Shown here piece by piece: positions 18,109 to 25,821 of a stretch of 50,842 bases of DNA. How positions within the stretch are numbered: position 1 is the stretch's first letter; every line of letters starts with the position of its first letter. This stretch comes from Chloroflexota bacterium. Lineage in GTDB: Bacteria; Chloroflexota; Anaerolineae; UBA4142. The DNA is taken from contig JACRBM010000033.1 of assembly GCA_016219275.1 (NCBI GenBank), positions 1-50,842 of the forward strand, written 5' to 3'. Position numbers and translations under genes: made by a program. The notes under the pieces were generated by a model. It saw only the letters and a list, made by a program, of their open reading frames with translations. It was not told the origin of the DNA and searched no databases.

Positions 18109-19680
18109 ATGCCTGTCACCACTTTGGACGATTTGAAAACGATCAAGGAACAAGCCCTGCCCAAGCGCGCGGAACGATTGGCGCACGCCTCAGCCGCACA
18201 AGATTCTGAAATTCGTCCGCCAACGCCGAAAGAAAAACGCGTGATTCTTGCGCGGTGTGGCGTCATTGATCCGGAAGACGTCTACGATTACATCGCCGAG
18301 GATGGATACACCGCGCTGTTGAAAGCATTAACAACGATGACGCCGCGTCAAGTGATTGACGAAGTGTTGAAATCCGGTTTGCGCGGACGCGGCGGCGCGG
18401 GTTTTCCTGCCGCGAAAAAGTGGGAGTTCGCGGCGGCGCAACAATCGGACGTCAAGTACATGATCTGCAACGCGGACGAAGGCGACCCCGGTGCGTTTAT
18501 GAACCGCAGTGTGTTGGAGAACGATCCGCACGCGGTCCTCGAAGGCATGATCATCGCGGGCTATGCGTTCGGCGCGCACCAGGGTTATATCTACTGCCGC
18601 GCCGAATATCCGATCGCGGTCAAACGCATTCAACTCGCGATCAAACAGGCGCGCGAACTGGGTTTGCTCGGCAAAAATATCCTGGGTTCCACTTTTAGCT
18701 TTGACATCGAAGTGCGGATCGGCGCGGGCGCGTTCGTCTGCGGCGAAGAGACCGCGCTGATGGCGTCCATCGAAGGCAAGCGCGGCGAGCCGCGTCCACG
18801 TCCGCCCTTCCCCGCCGTTGCCGGACTCTGGGGCAAGCCGACCATCATCAACAACGTCGAAACGCTCGCGAATGTTGGCAACATTATTCGCAACGGCGCG
18901 GAATGGTTTACGCAATTCGGCAACGAAAAGAACAAGGGCACGAAAACGTTTACGCTCGCTGGCGATGTCGTCCGCACCGGGTTGATCGAAGTGCCGCTCG
19001 GCATTACGCTCGGCGAAGTGGTGTACGAAGTGGCGGGCGGCATCAAGGATGGCAAGAAATTCAAGGCGATTCAAACCGGCGGACCGATGGGCGGGTGCAT
19101 TCCGGAACATCTGCTCGAAACGCCGATGGATTACGAAAACCTGGGCGCGATCGGTTCGATCATGGGGTCGGGCGGACTCGTCGTGATGGACGAAGGCACG
19201 TGCATGGTGGACATTGCGCGATTCTTTATGGATTTTACCCAGGATGAATCGTGCGGCAAGTGCGTGCCGTGCCGCATCGGCACGCGGCGCATCCTCGAAA
19301 TCCTCACGCGCATCTGCGAAGGTGAAGGCGAAGAGGGCGACATCGAACGACTCGAAAGTTTGTCCAAGTACATCGTCGCCGGAAGTCTGTGCGGGCTAGG
19401 TCAGGGCGCGCCGAACCCGGTGCTTACGACGATCAAACATTTCCGCCACGAGTACGAAGCGCACATCAAGGACAAGAAATGTCCGGCGAAGGTGTGCCGC
19501 AAACTCATCACGTACCGCATCACCGACGACTGTCCCGGTTGTATGGTCTGCGCGCGCAACTGCCCGTCGAAAGCGATCAGCGGTGAAAAACAAAAAGTGC
19601 ATTGGATCAATCCCGAGTTGTGCGAAAGTTGCGGCATTTGTATGAGCGTGTGCAAGTTCAACACGATTGTCGTGGACTAG
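18109..19680 (+). CDS. nuoF: NuoF-like NADH/FMN subunit with C-terminal 2[4Fe-4S] ferredoxin
   Basis: 523-aa flavoprotein that exchanges electrons with NAD(P)H. Order: N-terminal linker, 51-kDa fold with the glycine-rich [17 protein letters not shown] and the [21 protein letters not shown] segments, SLBB domain, the [4Fe-4S] motif [14 protein letters not shown] plus a later Cys in SLCGLG, and a C-terminal two-cluster ferredoxin ([24 protein letters not shown]). Respiratory NuoF lacks this tail, which is typical of NAD-linked hydrogenase or formate dehydrogenase diaphorases; the N-terminal thioredoxin-like domain of those is absent, NuoE supplying it. ATG at 18109 was chosen; the longer frame only translates a repeat. 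Confidence 0.9.
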   Translation: MPVTTLDDLKTIKEQALPKRAERLAHASAAQDSEIRPPTPKEKRVILARCGVIDPEDVYDYIAEDGYTALLKALTTMTPRQVIDEVLKSGLRGRGGAGFPAAKKWEFAAAQQSDVKYMICNADEGDPGAFMNRSVLENDPHAVLEGMIIAGYAFGAHQGYIYCRAEYPIAVKRIQLAIKQARELGLLGKNILGSTFSFDIEVRIGAGAFVCGEETALMASIEGKRGEPRPRPPFPAVAGLWGKPTIINNVETLANVGNIIRNGAEWFTQFGNEKNKGTKTFTLAGDVVRTGLIEVPLGITLGEVVYEVAGGIKDGKKFKAIQTGGPMGGCIPEHLLETPMDYENLGAIGSIMGSGGLVVMDEGTCMVDIARFFMDFTQDESCGKCVPCRIGTRRILEILTRICEGEGEEGDIERLESLSKYIVAGSLCGLGQGAPNPVLTTIKHFRHEYEAHIKDKKCPAKVCRKLITYRITDDCPGCMVCARNCPSKAISGEKQKVHWINPELCESCGICMSVCKFNTIVVD

Positions 19681-19693
19681 TCTGGAGGATACG

Positions 19694-19984
19694 GTGACTC
19701 CTCTGCAATTTGCGACTTTTGTTCTGGATTTCGTTCTGGTGCTCGCGACGATTATCGTGTACGTGGCGCGTCCGCAGATCGGCGGACAACTGGCGCGCGG
19801 ATTGCGGATTCTGCTGATCGGTCTCGTGATTATCGGTTTGTCCAGTCTTGTCGAGACCGTCGTGTTCTCTCTGTACGTTTTGGATCTTCAGCTCGTCGAA
19901 CTCGTTTTTCGCGTGTTGATCTCGTTCGGGTTTATCTGGATCATTTGGGGATTCATCCTGATGCGCCAAGCATTCAAAGACTGA
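19694..19984 (+). CDS. Small membrane protein, unknown
   Basis: 96-aa protein of three predicted membrane helices (LQFATFVLDFVLVLATIIVYVA; ILLIGLVIIGLSSLVETVVFSLY; VFRVLISFGFIWIIWGFILM). I do not recognise it. GTG at 19694 has GGAGGA six bases upstream and lies 13 nt after nuoF; sdhC starts 25 nt after its end, so it is inside the operon. It could tether the NuoEF/Fdh module to the membrane or assist SDH, but nothing shows this. Confidence 0.75.
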   Translation: MTPLQFATFVLDFVLVLATIIVYVARPQIGGQLARGLRILLIGLVIIGLSSLVETVVFSLYVLDLQLVELVFRVLISFGFIWIIWGFILMRQAFKD

Positions 19985-20009
19985 ACGTCGTAATGTAGGA
20001 GGAAAACAC

Positions 20010-20384
20010 ATGCGATTGACCAAACATCAAATCTATCCCGGGCGCGGGTTGGGAGTGTGGGCATTTTGGTTGCATCGCCTCACCGGGTTGGCGATTGCAT
20101 TTTATTTGTTGATGCACATTATCGTTATTTCGACCGTCGTCGGCGGCGCGGCAAATTTTGACGCCGCGATGAAATTTCTCAAAGCGCCAATGTTCATCTT
20201 GGGCGAAATGGTTTTAATCGCCGCGATTCTGATTCATGGCTTGAACGGCATCCGCATTGTGCTGTTCGATCTCGGTTATGGCGTCAAGCATCAAAAAGAA
20301 ATCTTTATCGGAATGATGGCAATCGCGATCATTCCATTCGTCCTCGCGTTTGGCATCGCGTGGCCCCACATTGTTGGAGGGTAA
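20010..20384 (+). CDS. sdhC: Succinate dehydrogenase cytochrome b556 subunit
   Basis: 124-aa membrane anchor of complex II with three helices. The start shows the SdhC signature GVWAFWLHRLTGLAIAFYLLMHIIVIS, whose second histidine is a candidate haem b ligand, and the LIHGLNGIRIVLFDLG segment of the third region. It helps bind quinone and haem. An AGGAGG ribosome site precedes the ATG. The SdhD ATG begins 4 nt after its stop. Confidence 0.88.
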   Translation: MRLTKHQIYPGRGLGVWAFWLHRLTGLAIAFYLLMHIIVISTVVGGAANFDAAMKFLKAPMFILGEMVLIAAILIHGLNGIRIVLFDLGYGVKHQKEIFIGMMAIAIIPFVLAFGIAWPHIVGG

Positions 20385-20388
20385 ATCC

Positions 20389-20748
20389 ATGACGACACAA
20401 TCTGCAACCCCGCAAGGCGTGTGGGCGTGGATTTGGCAACGCATCACCGCCGTCCTGCTCGTCGTTCTTCTCGGCACGCACCTCGCCGTGCTGCATTACG
20501 TAGACGAAAATCTCAGCATTAATTTTTTCGGCGTCGCCGCGCGTTTCAAAAGCGTGTTGTACCTGATCATTGACAGCGGCTTGCTCGTGTTCGGTTTGTA
20601 TCACGGACTCAACGGCGTACGCAATGTGCTATTCGATTTTGTCGTGGACGAAAACAAACGGCGCGCGCTCACCGCATTGATGTGGATCGTCCTGCTCGGC
20701 TTTGCGGGCTGGGGCGCGTACGCATTGATGTTCTTTGTGACGAAATAA
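20389..20748 (+). CDS. sdhD: Succinate dehydrogenase membrane anchor subunit
   Basis: 119-aa anchor with three helices. It resembles SdhC in layout: WAWIWQRITAVLLVVLLGTHLAVLHYV, then GLLVFGLYHGLNGVRNVLFDF and a last helix. Histidines in LLGTH and YHGLNG are candidate haem or quinone residues. ATG at 20389 was chosen for its GGAGGG site overlapping the sdhC end. Eleven bases separate it from sdhA. Confidence 0.87.
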   Translation: MTTQSATPQGVWAWIWQRITAVLLVVLLGTHLAVLHYVDENLSINFFGVAARFKSVLYLIIDSGLLVFGLYHGLNGVRNVLFDFVVDENKRRALTALMWIVLLGFAGWGAYALMFFVTK

Positions 20749-20758
20749 GGAGATCGCC

Positions 20759-22462
20759 ATGTTCAAACATCAAGTCATTGTCATCGGCGGCGGTCTCGCC
20801 GGTTTACGCGCGGCGGTTGAAACCGCGATGATGGGCGTGGACACCGCCGTGCTTTCACTGCTCTATCCGGTGCGATCGCACTCGGGCGCGGCGCAGGGCG
20901 GCGTCAACGCCGCGCTCGCCAACATGCCGGAATGCAAGGATGATTCACCGGCGAAACACGCGTACGACACGATCAAGGGTTCGGACTTTTTAGCCGACCA
21001 AGATTGCGCGGAAATTATGACGACCGACGCGCCCAAACGCATTTACGAACTCGAACATTGGGGCGTACCATTCAGTCGCACCGAGGATGGTCGCATCGCG
21101 CAACGCCCGTTCGGCGGCGCGGGTTATCCGCGCACGTGTTACGCGGCGGACAAGACCGGTCTCTACATTTTGCACACGCTCAACGAGCAAGCGGTCAAGC
21201 ACAAGGTCAAGGTCTACAACGAATGGGCGGCGCTCTCGCTCGCGAACGATGGGATGATGAATCACGGCTTGGTCGCGCTGAATTTACAGACCGGCGAAAT
21301 CGCGCCATTCGCGGCGGATGCGGTTGTGTTTGCGACTGGCGGCGCGGGACGCATTTACAAACGCACGTCGAACGCGATGCAGTCCACCGGCTATTGTCTC
21401 GGTGTCGCGTACAAAGCCGGCATTCCGCTGAAAGATATGGAGTTCATCCAATTTCACCCGACGACCATCGTCGGCACGAACATTTTGATGACCGAAGGCG
21501 CGCGCGGCGAAGGCGGCTATCTCGTCAACAATCAAGGCGAGCGCTTTATGCAAAAGTACGCGCCCAAGGCGATGGAACTCGCGCCGCGCGACATCGTGTC
21601 GCGTTCGATTCAAATCGAAATCAACGAGGGGCGCGGATTCCCGGATGGCGGCGGATGCGTGCATCTCGACTTGCGCCACCTGGGTCGCGAGAAAATTTTG
21701 GAACGCTTGCCCGGCATTCGCGACCTCGCGATCAGTTTCCTGGGAATTGACTGCATCGAAAATCCGGTGCCCGTGCAACCCGGCCAGCATTTTATCATGG
21801 GCGGCATTGACACCGACAAAGACGGCGCAACGATCTTGCCCGGCGCGTTCGCAGCCGGTGAGTGCGCGTCGGTCAGTGTGCACGGGGCGAATCGTCTCGG
21901 CGGCAACAGTCTGCTCGAATGCGTCGTGATGGGTCAGCGCGCCGGCGCGGCGGCAGGCAAGTTCGTGCAGGGCAAAGCGAGCGCGATCAAAGAAGCCGTG
22001 CTCAACGACGCCGCGCAGAAAACGTCGGCGGAAGTGGACGCGTTGTTAAAGTCAGACGGCAAGGAACGACTCGTGACTCTGCGCGACGCGATGGCGCAAA
22101 CGATGACGGACAAGATCGGTATTTTCCGCGAAGAGAAAGCCATGCGTGAAGCGCTCGCAACGATTCAGGAATTGCGCGTACGCTTTCGTCACATCGGCGT
22201 GGATGCCAAGAATCGCAAGTTCAATCTCGATTTGTTGCGCACGATTGAACTGGGCGGCATGCTCGACGCGGCAGAATCCATCGCGGCGGGCGCGGTCGCA
22301 CGACAAGAATCGCGTGGCGCGCACTCGCGGCTCGATTTCAAAACGCGCGATGATGTGAACTGGATGAAGCACACGCTCGCGCATTACACGCCCGACGGCG
22401 CGCGTCTCGATTACGAACCGGTTGTGCTGACCAAGTGGCAGCCGGAGGAACGCAAATACTAG
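20759..22462 (+). CDS. sdhA: Succinate dehydrogenase/fumarate reductase flavoprotein
   Basis: 567-aa catalytic subunit that interconverts succinate and fumarate. Dinucleotide motif VIVIGGGLAGLRAAVE at the N-terminus, the covalent-FAD region VRSHSGAAQGGVNAAL (His is the flavin-linked residue in the family), MTEGARGEGGYLVNNQGERF with the substrate-site Arg, and SVHGANRLGGNSLLECVVMG near the second FAD site. Length is normal. Whether it works as SDH or FRD in vivo cannot be judged. A fold-back repeat lies between it and sdhB. Confidence 0.95.
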   Translation: MFKHQVIVIGGGLAGLRAAVETAMMGVDTAVLSLLYPVRSHSGAAQGGVNAALANMPECKDDSPAKHAYDTIKGSDFLADQDCAEIMTTDAPKRIYELEHWGVPFSRTEDGRIAQRPFGGAGYPRTCYAADKTGLYILHTLNEQAVKHKVKVYNEWAALSLANDGMMNHGLVALNLQTGEIAPFAADAVVFATGGAGRIYKRTSNAMQSTGYCLGVAYKAGIPLKDMEFIQFHPTTIVGTNILMTEGARGEGGYLVNNQGERFMQKYAPKAMELAPRDIVSRSIQIEINEGRGFPDGGGCVHLDLRHLGREKILERLPGIRDLAISFLGIDCIENPVPVQPGQHFIMGGIDTDKDGATILPGAFAAGECASVSVHGANRLGGNSLLECVVMGQRAGAAAGKFVQGKASAIKEAVLNDAAQKTSAEVDALLKSDGKERLVTLRDAMAQTMTDKIGIFREEKAMREALATIQELRVRFRHIGVDAKNRKFNLDLLRTIELGGMLDAAESIAAGAVARQESRGAHSRLDFKTRDDVNWMKHTLAHYTPDGARLDYEPVVLTKWQPEERKY

Positions 22463-22465
22463 AGA

Positions 22466-22521
22466 AAAGTAAATAGTAAATGGTAATTGGTAATCACCAA
22501 TTACCATTTACCAATAACCGG
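22466..22521. repeat. STRR-like heptamer hairpin between sdhA and sdhB
   Basis: gtaaatggtaattggt (22476-22491) and accaattaccatttac (22496-22511) form a perfect 16-bp stem with a 4-nt loop (aatc). It is made of ggtaatt-type heptamers. The hairpin ends just upstream of the sdhB ribosome site (GGAG, 22519-22522). Confidence 0.85.
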
Positions 22522-22529
22522 AGCCAAAG

Positions 22530-23252
22530 ATGACCAACTCGATCAAACTCACCATCTACCGGCGCGACCCCGACCTGGACACCGCGCCCAAATATCAGAC
22601 GTACGAGATTCAGCCGGAACCCGGGCAAACGGTGTTGATGGCGTTGTACCACCTGCTCGACAATGTGGACAAGTCGCTCGCGTTTCGCGCATCGTGCCGC
22701 AGCGCGGTGTGCGGCAGTTGCGGGATGCACATCAACGGCAAAAACCGGCTCGCGTGCGAAACGCAGCTCTCGACGCTCGGCAACGAAGTACTCATCGAAC
22801 CCCTGCCACACTTGCCGGTGCTGAAAGATTTGGTCGTGGACATGACGACGTTCTGGGACAAGTACGAACGCGTGCGCCCGTACCTCATCTCAATGAAGAA
22901 TCCGCCCCCTTCGGGAAAGGAACGCGTCCAATCCATCGCCGACCGCAAAAAGATTGACGAGTACATTGATTGCATTTTGTGCGCGTGCTGTCACTCGTCG
23001 TGCTCGCTCGATTGGTGGGACAAGGAATACCTGGGTCCCGCCGCGCTCGGCAAGATGTATCGTTTCGTCGCGGACTCGCGCGACGAAGGCGAACTCGAAC
23101 GCTTGAAAATCGTCGCGAGCGAAGAAGGTGTGTTCCGGTGCCACACGCTCTTCAACTGCACCGAGGAATGCCCGAAGAAAATTTCGCCGACGTTCGCGAT
23201 TCAGGAGATGAAGAAGAAAATCATGTGGGCGAAGTTGACAGGAAAGTTGTGA
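22530..23252 (+). CDS. sdhB: Succinate dehydrogenase iron-sulfur subunit
   Basis: 240-aa electron-transfer subunit. The [2Fe-2S] ligands are C56-x4-C61-x2-C64 and C76 (CRSAVCGSCG…NRLAC). The C-terminal half has CILCACCHSSC and CHTLFNCTEECPK, which hold the [4Fe-4S] and [3Fe-4S] clusters. It connects the flavin of SdhA to quinone at SdhCD. ATG at 22530 follows a GGAG site. It is the last gene of the sdhCDAB set. Confidence 0.95.
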   Translation: MTNSIKLTIYRRDPDLDTAPKYQTYEIQPEPGQTVLMALYHLLDNVDKSLAFRASCRSAVCGSCGMHINGKNRLACETQLSTLGNEVLIEPLPHLPVLKDLVVDMTTFWDKYERVRPYLISMKNPPPSGKERVQSIADRKKIDEYIDCILCACCHSSCSLDWWDKEYLGPAALGKMYRFVADSRDEGELERLKIVASEEGVFRCHTLFNCTEECPKKISPTFAIQEMKKKIMWAKLTGKL

Positions 23253-23262
23253 TAGTTGGATG

Positions 23263-23369
23263 GTGCGATAGTGCGATAGTGCGATAGTGCGATAGTGCAA
23301 TGGTGCGATAGTTGCGTCGCCGCGCGAGGTGAAATGTGATGCGTATTGCGTATTGCGTGATGCGTTGCG
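23263..23369. repeat. Tandem octamer and heptamer repeats after sdhB
   Basis: 23263-23310 is six tandem octamers, gtgcgata (five perfect, the fifth unit degenerate as gtgcaatg). 23341-23361 is gcgtatt gcgtatt gcgtgat; nearly the same string recurs at 49024-49046. Confidence 0.85.
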
Positions 23370-23393
23370 CGGCGGCGCGATTAGGAAAATCAA

Positions 23394-24320
23394 ATGTCCA
23401 AAATCAGAGAATATGTCGGTAACTTCACGAGACTTGTTGAAGAATTGAACCCCGATGGATATGTGGTCAAGGCAGAACATCTCAAACAATTAGACGTTGC
23501 CATCAAAACTTGTGAGATCTTTGAAAACAAGAAAATTGGTGAAGTAGCAGAGCCCGTTACCTATCATACGTTTTTGAGTCAAGGTAAGTTGTTTCAATTT
23601 CATGATCTTGATCAGTTACTCGCATACCCAAATACACCACCTGATAAAATTGAAGGGTTGAAAATCGCCCGATTGAGCAAAGACAACCGCAAAGTAGAAA
23701 TAGAACTAGATACTTCCGGTAATATAATTATTGATGTGTGTGGACCATCAAATAAGGTTGGAGGTATCGTCCATGCCTTTAGTCAACACCTCCGATCTTT
23801 GGATCAAGAATACCCTTGGTTTGCCAAATCCATCATTTTAGATCGTCGACCTCGTGGGCTTATCACTCTAATTACCTTACTGGCTTCCTTCGTGCTAATG
23901 TGGACAATAGGGTATTATTTGTACGCTTCGAGGGTTGGTGTAAATATCAACCCAGACCTTTTACCAGGTATGACATATGCTCAGCGCATAGAAAAAGCAA
24001 TTCAGTCGCAAGATCTTGGTGAAAAGATGAATGCTCTCCTTCTTAGCACGTTGCGTGACTTCACCAATGTCTCGGATATCTTACACACTGTGCAAACTAT
24101 TATCATTGTATGTATCGTTCTCATTTTGGTTATGGCGATTTTTGATCGGCTTCTTAAACATCTGAAACAATATTTTCCTTTGGCTTTTTTTGCAATTGGT
24201 CACCAGCAAGAAGTGATTGCCCGGCTCGAAAAAACGCGCGAGATTTGGATTGTGGGTATACTTGTCGCGTTTGTTGTAAATATTCTAGCGGGAATTGTAG
24301 TTGCTGTCATGATTAGATAG
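23394..24320 (+). CDS. Unknown membrane protein, AT-richer than neighbours
   Basis: 308-aa protein that I do not recognise. Residues 1-150 are soluble-like with mixed helices and strands; then come three likely membrane helices (LITLITLLASFVLMWTIGYY near 155-175, TIIIVCIVLILVMAIF near 240, IWIVGILVAFVVNILAGIVVAV near the end). Codon use is visibly AT-richer than in the flanking genes, suggesting recent acquisition. It sits just after sdhB and its repeats and just before a broken piece of fdhA, that is, in a rearranged segment that splits the nuoEF/sdh block from fdhA. Confidence 0.7.
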   Translation: MSKIREYVGNFTRLVEELNPDGYVVKAEHLKQLDVAIKTCEIFENKKIGEVAEPVTYHTFLSQGKLFQFHDLDQLLAYPNTPPDKIEGLKIARLSKDNRKVEIELDTSGNIIIDVCGPSNKVGGIVHAFSQHLRSLDQEYPWFAKSIILDRRPRGLITLITLLASFVLMWTIGYYLYASRVGVNINPDLLPGMTYAQRIEKAIQSQDLGEKMNALLLSTLRDFTNVSDILHTVQTIIIVCIVLILVMAIFDRLLKHLKQYFPLAFFAIGHQQEVIARLEKTREIWIVGILVAFVVNILAGIVVAVMIR

Positions 24321-24341
24321 CGTCCAATTTGGATTGATAAT

Positions 24342-24453
24342 GTACCGAATGATACTGAGGAAATCGAATACCTGTAAGGCTAACGATTAACAGTCAAGCC
24401 GTTCAAGCCAAAGAAGAAATGACCGTCCTTGACACAGTGTAGGCGAATGGCAT
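24342..24453 (+). pseudogene. Decayed copy of the fdhA 5' end
   Basis: About 110 bp align with 25794-25907, covering the fdhA upstream DNA, start site and first ~28 codons. Blocks such as ctaacgattaac and gtcaagccgttcaagccaaa are identical in both. In this copy the ATG is ATA and in-frame stops occur (taa, tag), so it is not translated. It marks a past duplication or insertion. Confidence 0.85.
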
Positions 24454-24552
24454 GACACAGCCGGAAGAACAATAGACGCACTAATGACTCGAAAAGTGGA
24501 ATCAGAAATAGTTATTCATTCAAGGCGCAACTACTGGGAGTTTCAATAGTTG

Positions 24553-25242
24553 ATGCTATTGTTGTGGCTTATCCCGTTCGTGCTCTTTCTCATCGGCATT
24601 CTCGGTCCCTGGCGTGACCCACCGGAAATGAAGACTAACGGACGCTTATCGCGCCCGATGCGGATGACGCTCAGTTTTTCGCTCGTCATCGCCGCGTTGG
24701 CAAGCTGGCTTGGCGCAACGCACACGCCGTACGCGCAGTGGGTCGCGTTCGGAATGCTCGCCTCGTTTCTCGGCGATGTGATCCTAGCACGACTGATCGC
24801 GTTGCCCAGTCCGTTGATCGGCGGGATGATCGCGTTCGGCATCGCGCACGCGCTGTATATCACAGCATTCGTGAGTACGCTAGCGCAATCGTTCGATAGC
24901 GCGGTAGTTGGAATGGTCGTTGGCTTGCTGTTTTACTGTTCATTCACAATTTTCGCGTGGCGGTTCTGGATTCGCAATCCACAAAAAGGTGCGGTAATCA
25001 ATCTCGGCGCGTTAGTGTACGCAATGATTGTTGGCACGATGGCGGCGTTCGCATTCGCACTCGCCCTCGCACGGGGCGGCGGATTTTGGTTGATGGCAAT
25101 CGGCGGACTGTTGTTCGTCGCATCCGATTTGCTGATTGGTGTGACAGATATTCGCGGTATTCAAATCAAGAATGCGAACGATTGGATTTGGCTCACGTAC
25201 GTGGGCGCGCAGATGGGGATTGTTTATGGGGGTGGTTTGTAA
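24553..25242 (+). CDS. YhhN-family membrane protein (lysoplasmalogenase-like)
   Basis: 229-aa integral membrane protein with about seven or eight helices. Family landmarks: SFLGDVILA, FGIAHALYITAF and the late LLFVASDLLIG, whose acidic and histidine residues are conserved in YhhN/TMEM86 proteins. Known relatives hydrolyse the vinyl ether of lysoplasmalogen; that activity is not assured here. ATG at 24553 was chosen; TTG one codon earlier is possible. It is followed by a repeat and the GxxExxY gene. It lies in the segment between the broken and intact fdhA 5' ends. Confidence 0.78.
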   Translation: MLLLWLIPFVLFLIGILGPWRDPPEMKTNGRLSRPMRMTLSFSLVIAALASWLGATHTPYAQWVAFGMLASFLGDVILARLIALPSPLIGGMIAFGIAHALYITAFVSTLAQSFDSAVVGMVVGLLFYCSFTIFAWRFWIRNPQKGAVINLGALVYAMIVGTMAAFAFALALARGGGFWLMAIGGLLFVASDLLIGVTDIRGIQIKNANDWIWLTYVGAQMGIVYGGGL

Positions 25243-25280
25243 TTGGACGCGGACAAACGCAGACAAACGCAGATAAATTC
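25243..25280. repeat. cgcagac/cgcagat repeat, left flank of the GxxExxY gene
   Basis: ttggacgcggacaaacgcag… : three units of the type acgcrgayaa in tandem. The inverted counterpart lies at 25740-25783, on the other side of the GxxExxY gene. Confidence 0.75.
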
Positions 25281-25297
25281 GTTTCTGGAGTAACGAA

Positions 25298-25711
25298 ATG
25301 ACTGAAACCGCGACGTTCAAGCACAAGGCAATCACCGAAAAGATTCTGTCGGTTTTTTTCAAAAAAGTATATCACACACTCGGTTATGGAGTTTTGGAAA
25401 AAGTGTACGAATATGCCATGGCACTAGAATTGCGATGTGCAGGATTACGCGTAGAACAACAAGCCAAGATTGATGGGAGTTACGCCGGAGAAATCGTCGG
25501 AGAATATTTTGCTGATTTGCTCGTTGATAATGCAGTAATTGTTGAACTCAAAGCGACAAAGGCAATTTCCGAAGACCATGAAGCGCAACTCTTGAATTAT
25601 TTGCGAGCAACGCCCTACGAAGTGGGACTGCTACTCAATTTTGGACCTAAAGCAGAATTTCGCCACAAGGCGTACGACAACGAACGCAAGACTGCAGCAT
25701 GGCTCAAATAA
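25298..25711 (+). CDS. GxxExxY-family protein
   Basis: 137-aa protein of the GxxExxY family, which is widespread, of unknown function, and has a PD-(D/E)XK nuclease-like look. The naming motif is at GVLEKVYEYAMALEL. Conserved VGEYFADLLVDNAVIVELKA carries the D…ExK-type residues, and AQLLNYLRATPYEVGLLLNFG closes the domain. ATG follows GGAG by seven bases. The gene is bracketed by inverted cgcagat-type repeats, an arrangement that suggests it moves as a small unit. Confidence 0.85.
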   Translation: MTETATFKHKAITEKILSVFFKKVYHTLGYGVLEKVYEYAMALELRCAGLRVEQQAKIDGSYAGEIVGEYFADLLVDNAVIVELKATKAISEDHEAQLLNYLRATPYEVGLLLNFGPKAEFRHKAYDNERKTAAWLK

Positions 25712-25739
25712 TCATACATGAATCGCTTTCACCAAAATG

Positions 25740-25783
25740 ATTTTTTCATCTGCGTTCGTCTGCGGCAATCTGCGTCCCATTTG
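25740..25783. repeat. cgcagat-type repeat, right flank of the GxxExxY gene
   Basis: tcatctgcgttcgtctgcgg… is the inverted relative of 25243-25280. A third member is at 28641-28682. Confidence 0.75.
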
Positions 25784-25821
25784 AAATACTATCGTACTGA
25801 CTGATACTTGGAGGAAGTCGA

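Noticed and set aside
17479-19680. Part of a respiratory complex I operon
   Set aside because: No other nuo genes are present and the NuoF has a 2[4Fe-4S] tail absent from complex I; formate dehydrogenase partnership fits better.
23263-23310. Short CRISPR-like array (regular repeats after sdhB)
   Set aside because: The units are 8 nt with no spacers and no cas genes are nearby; it is a simple tandem repeat.
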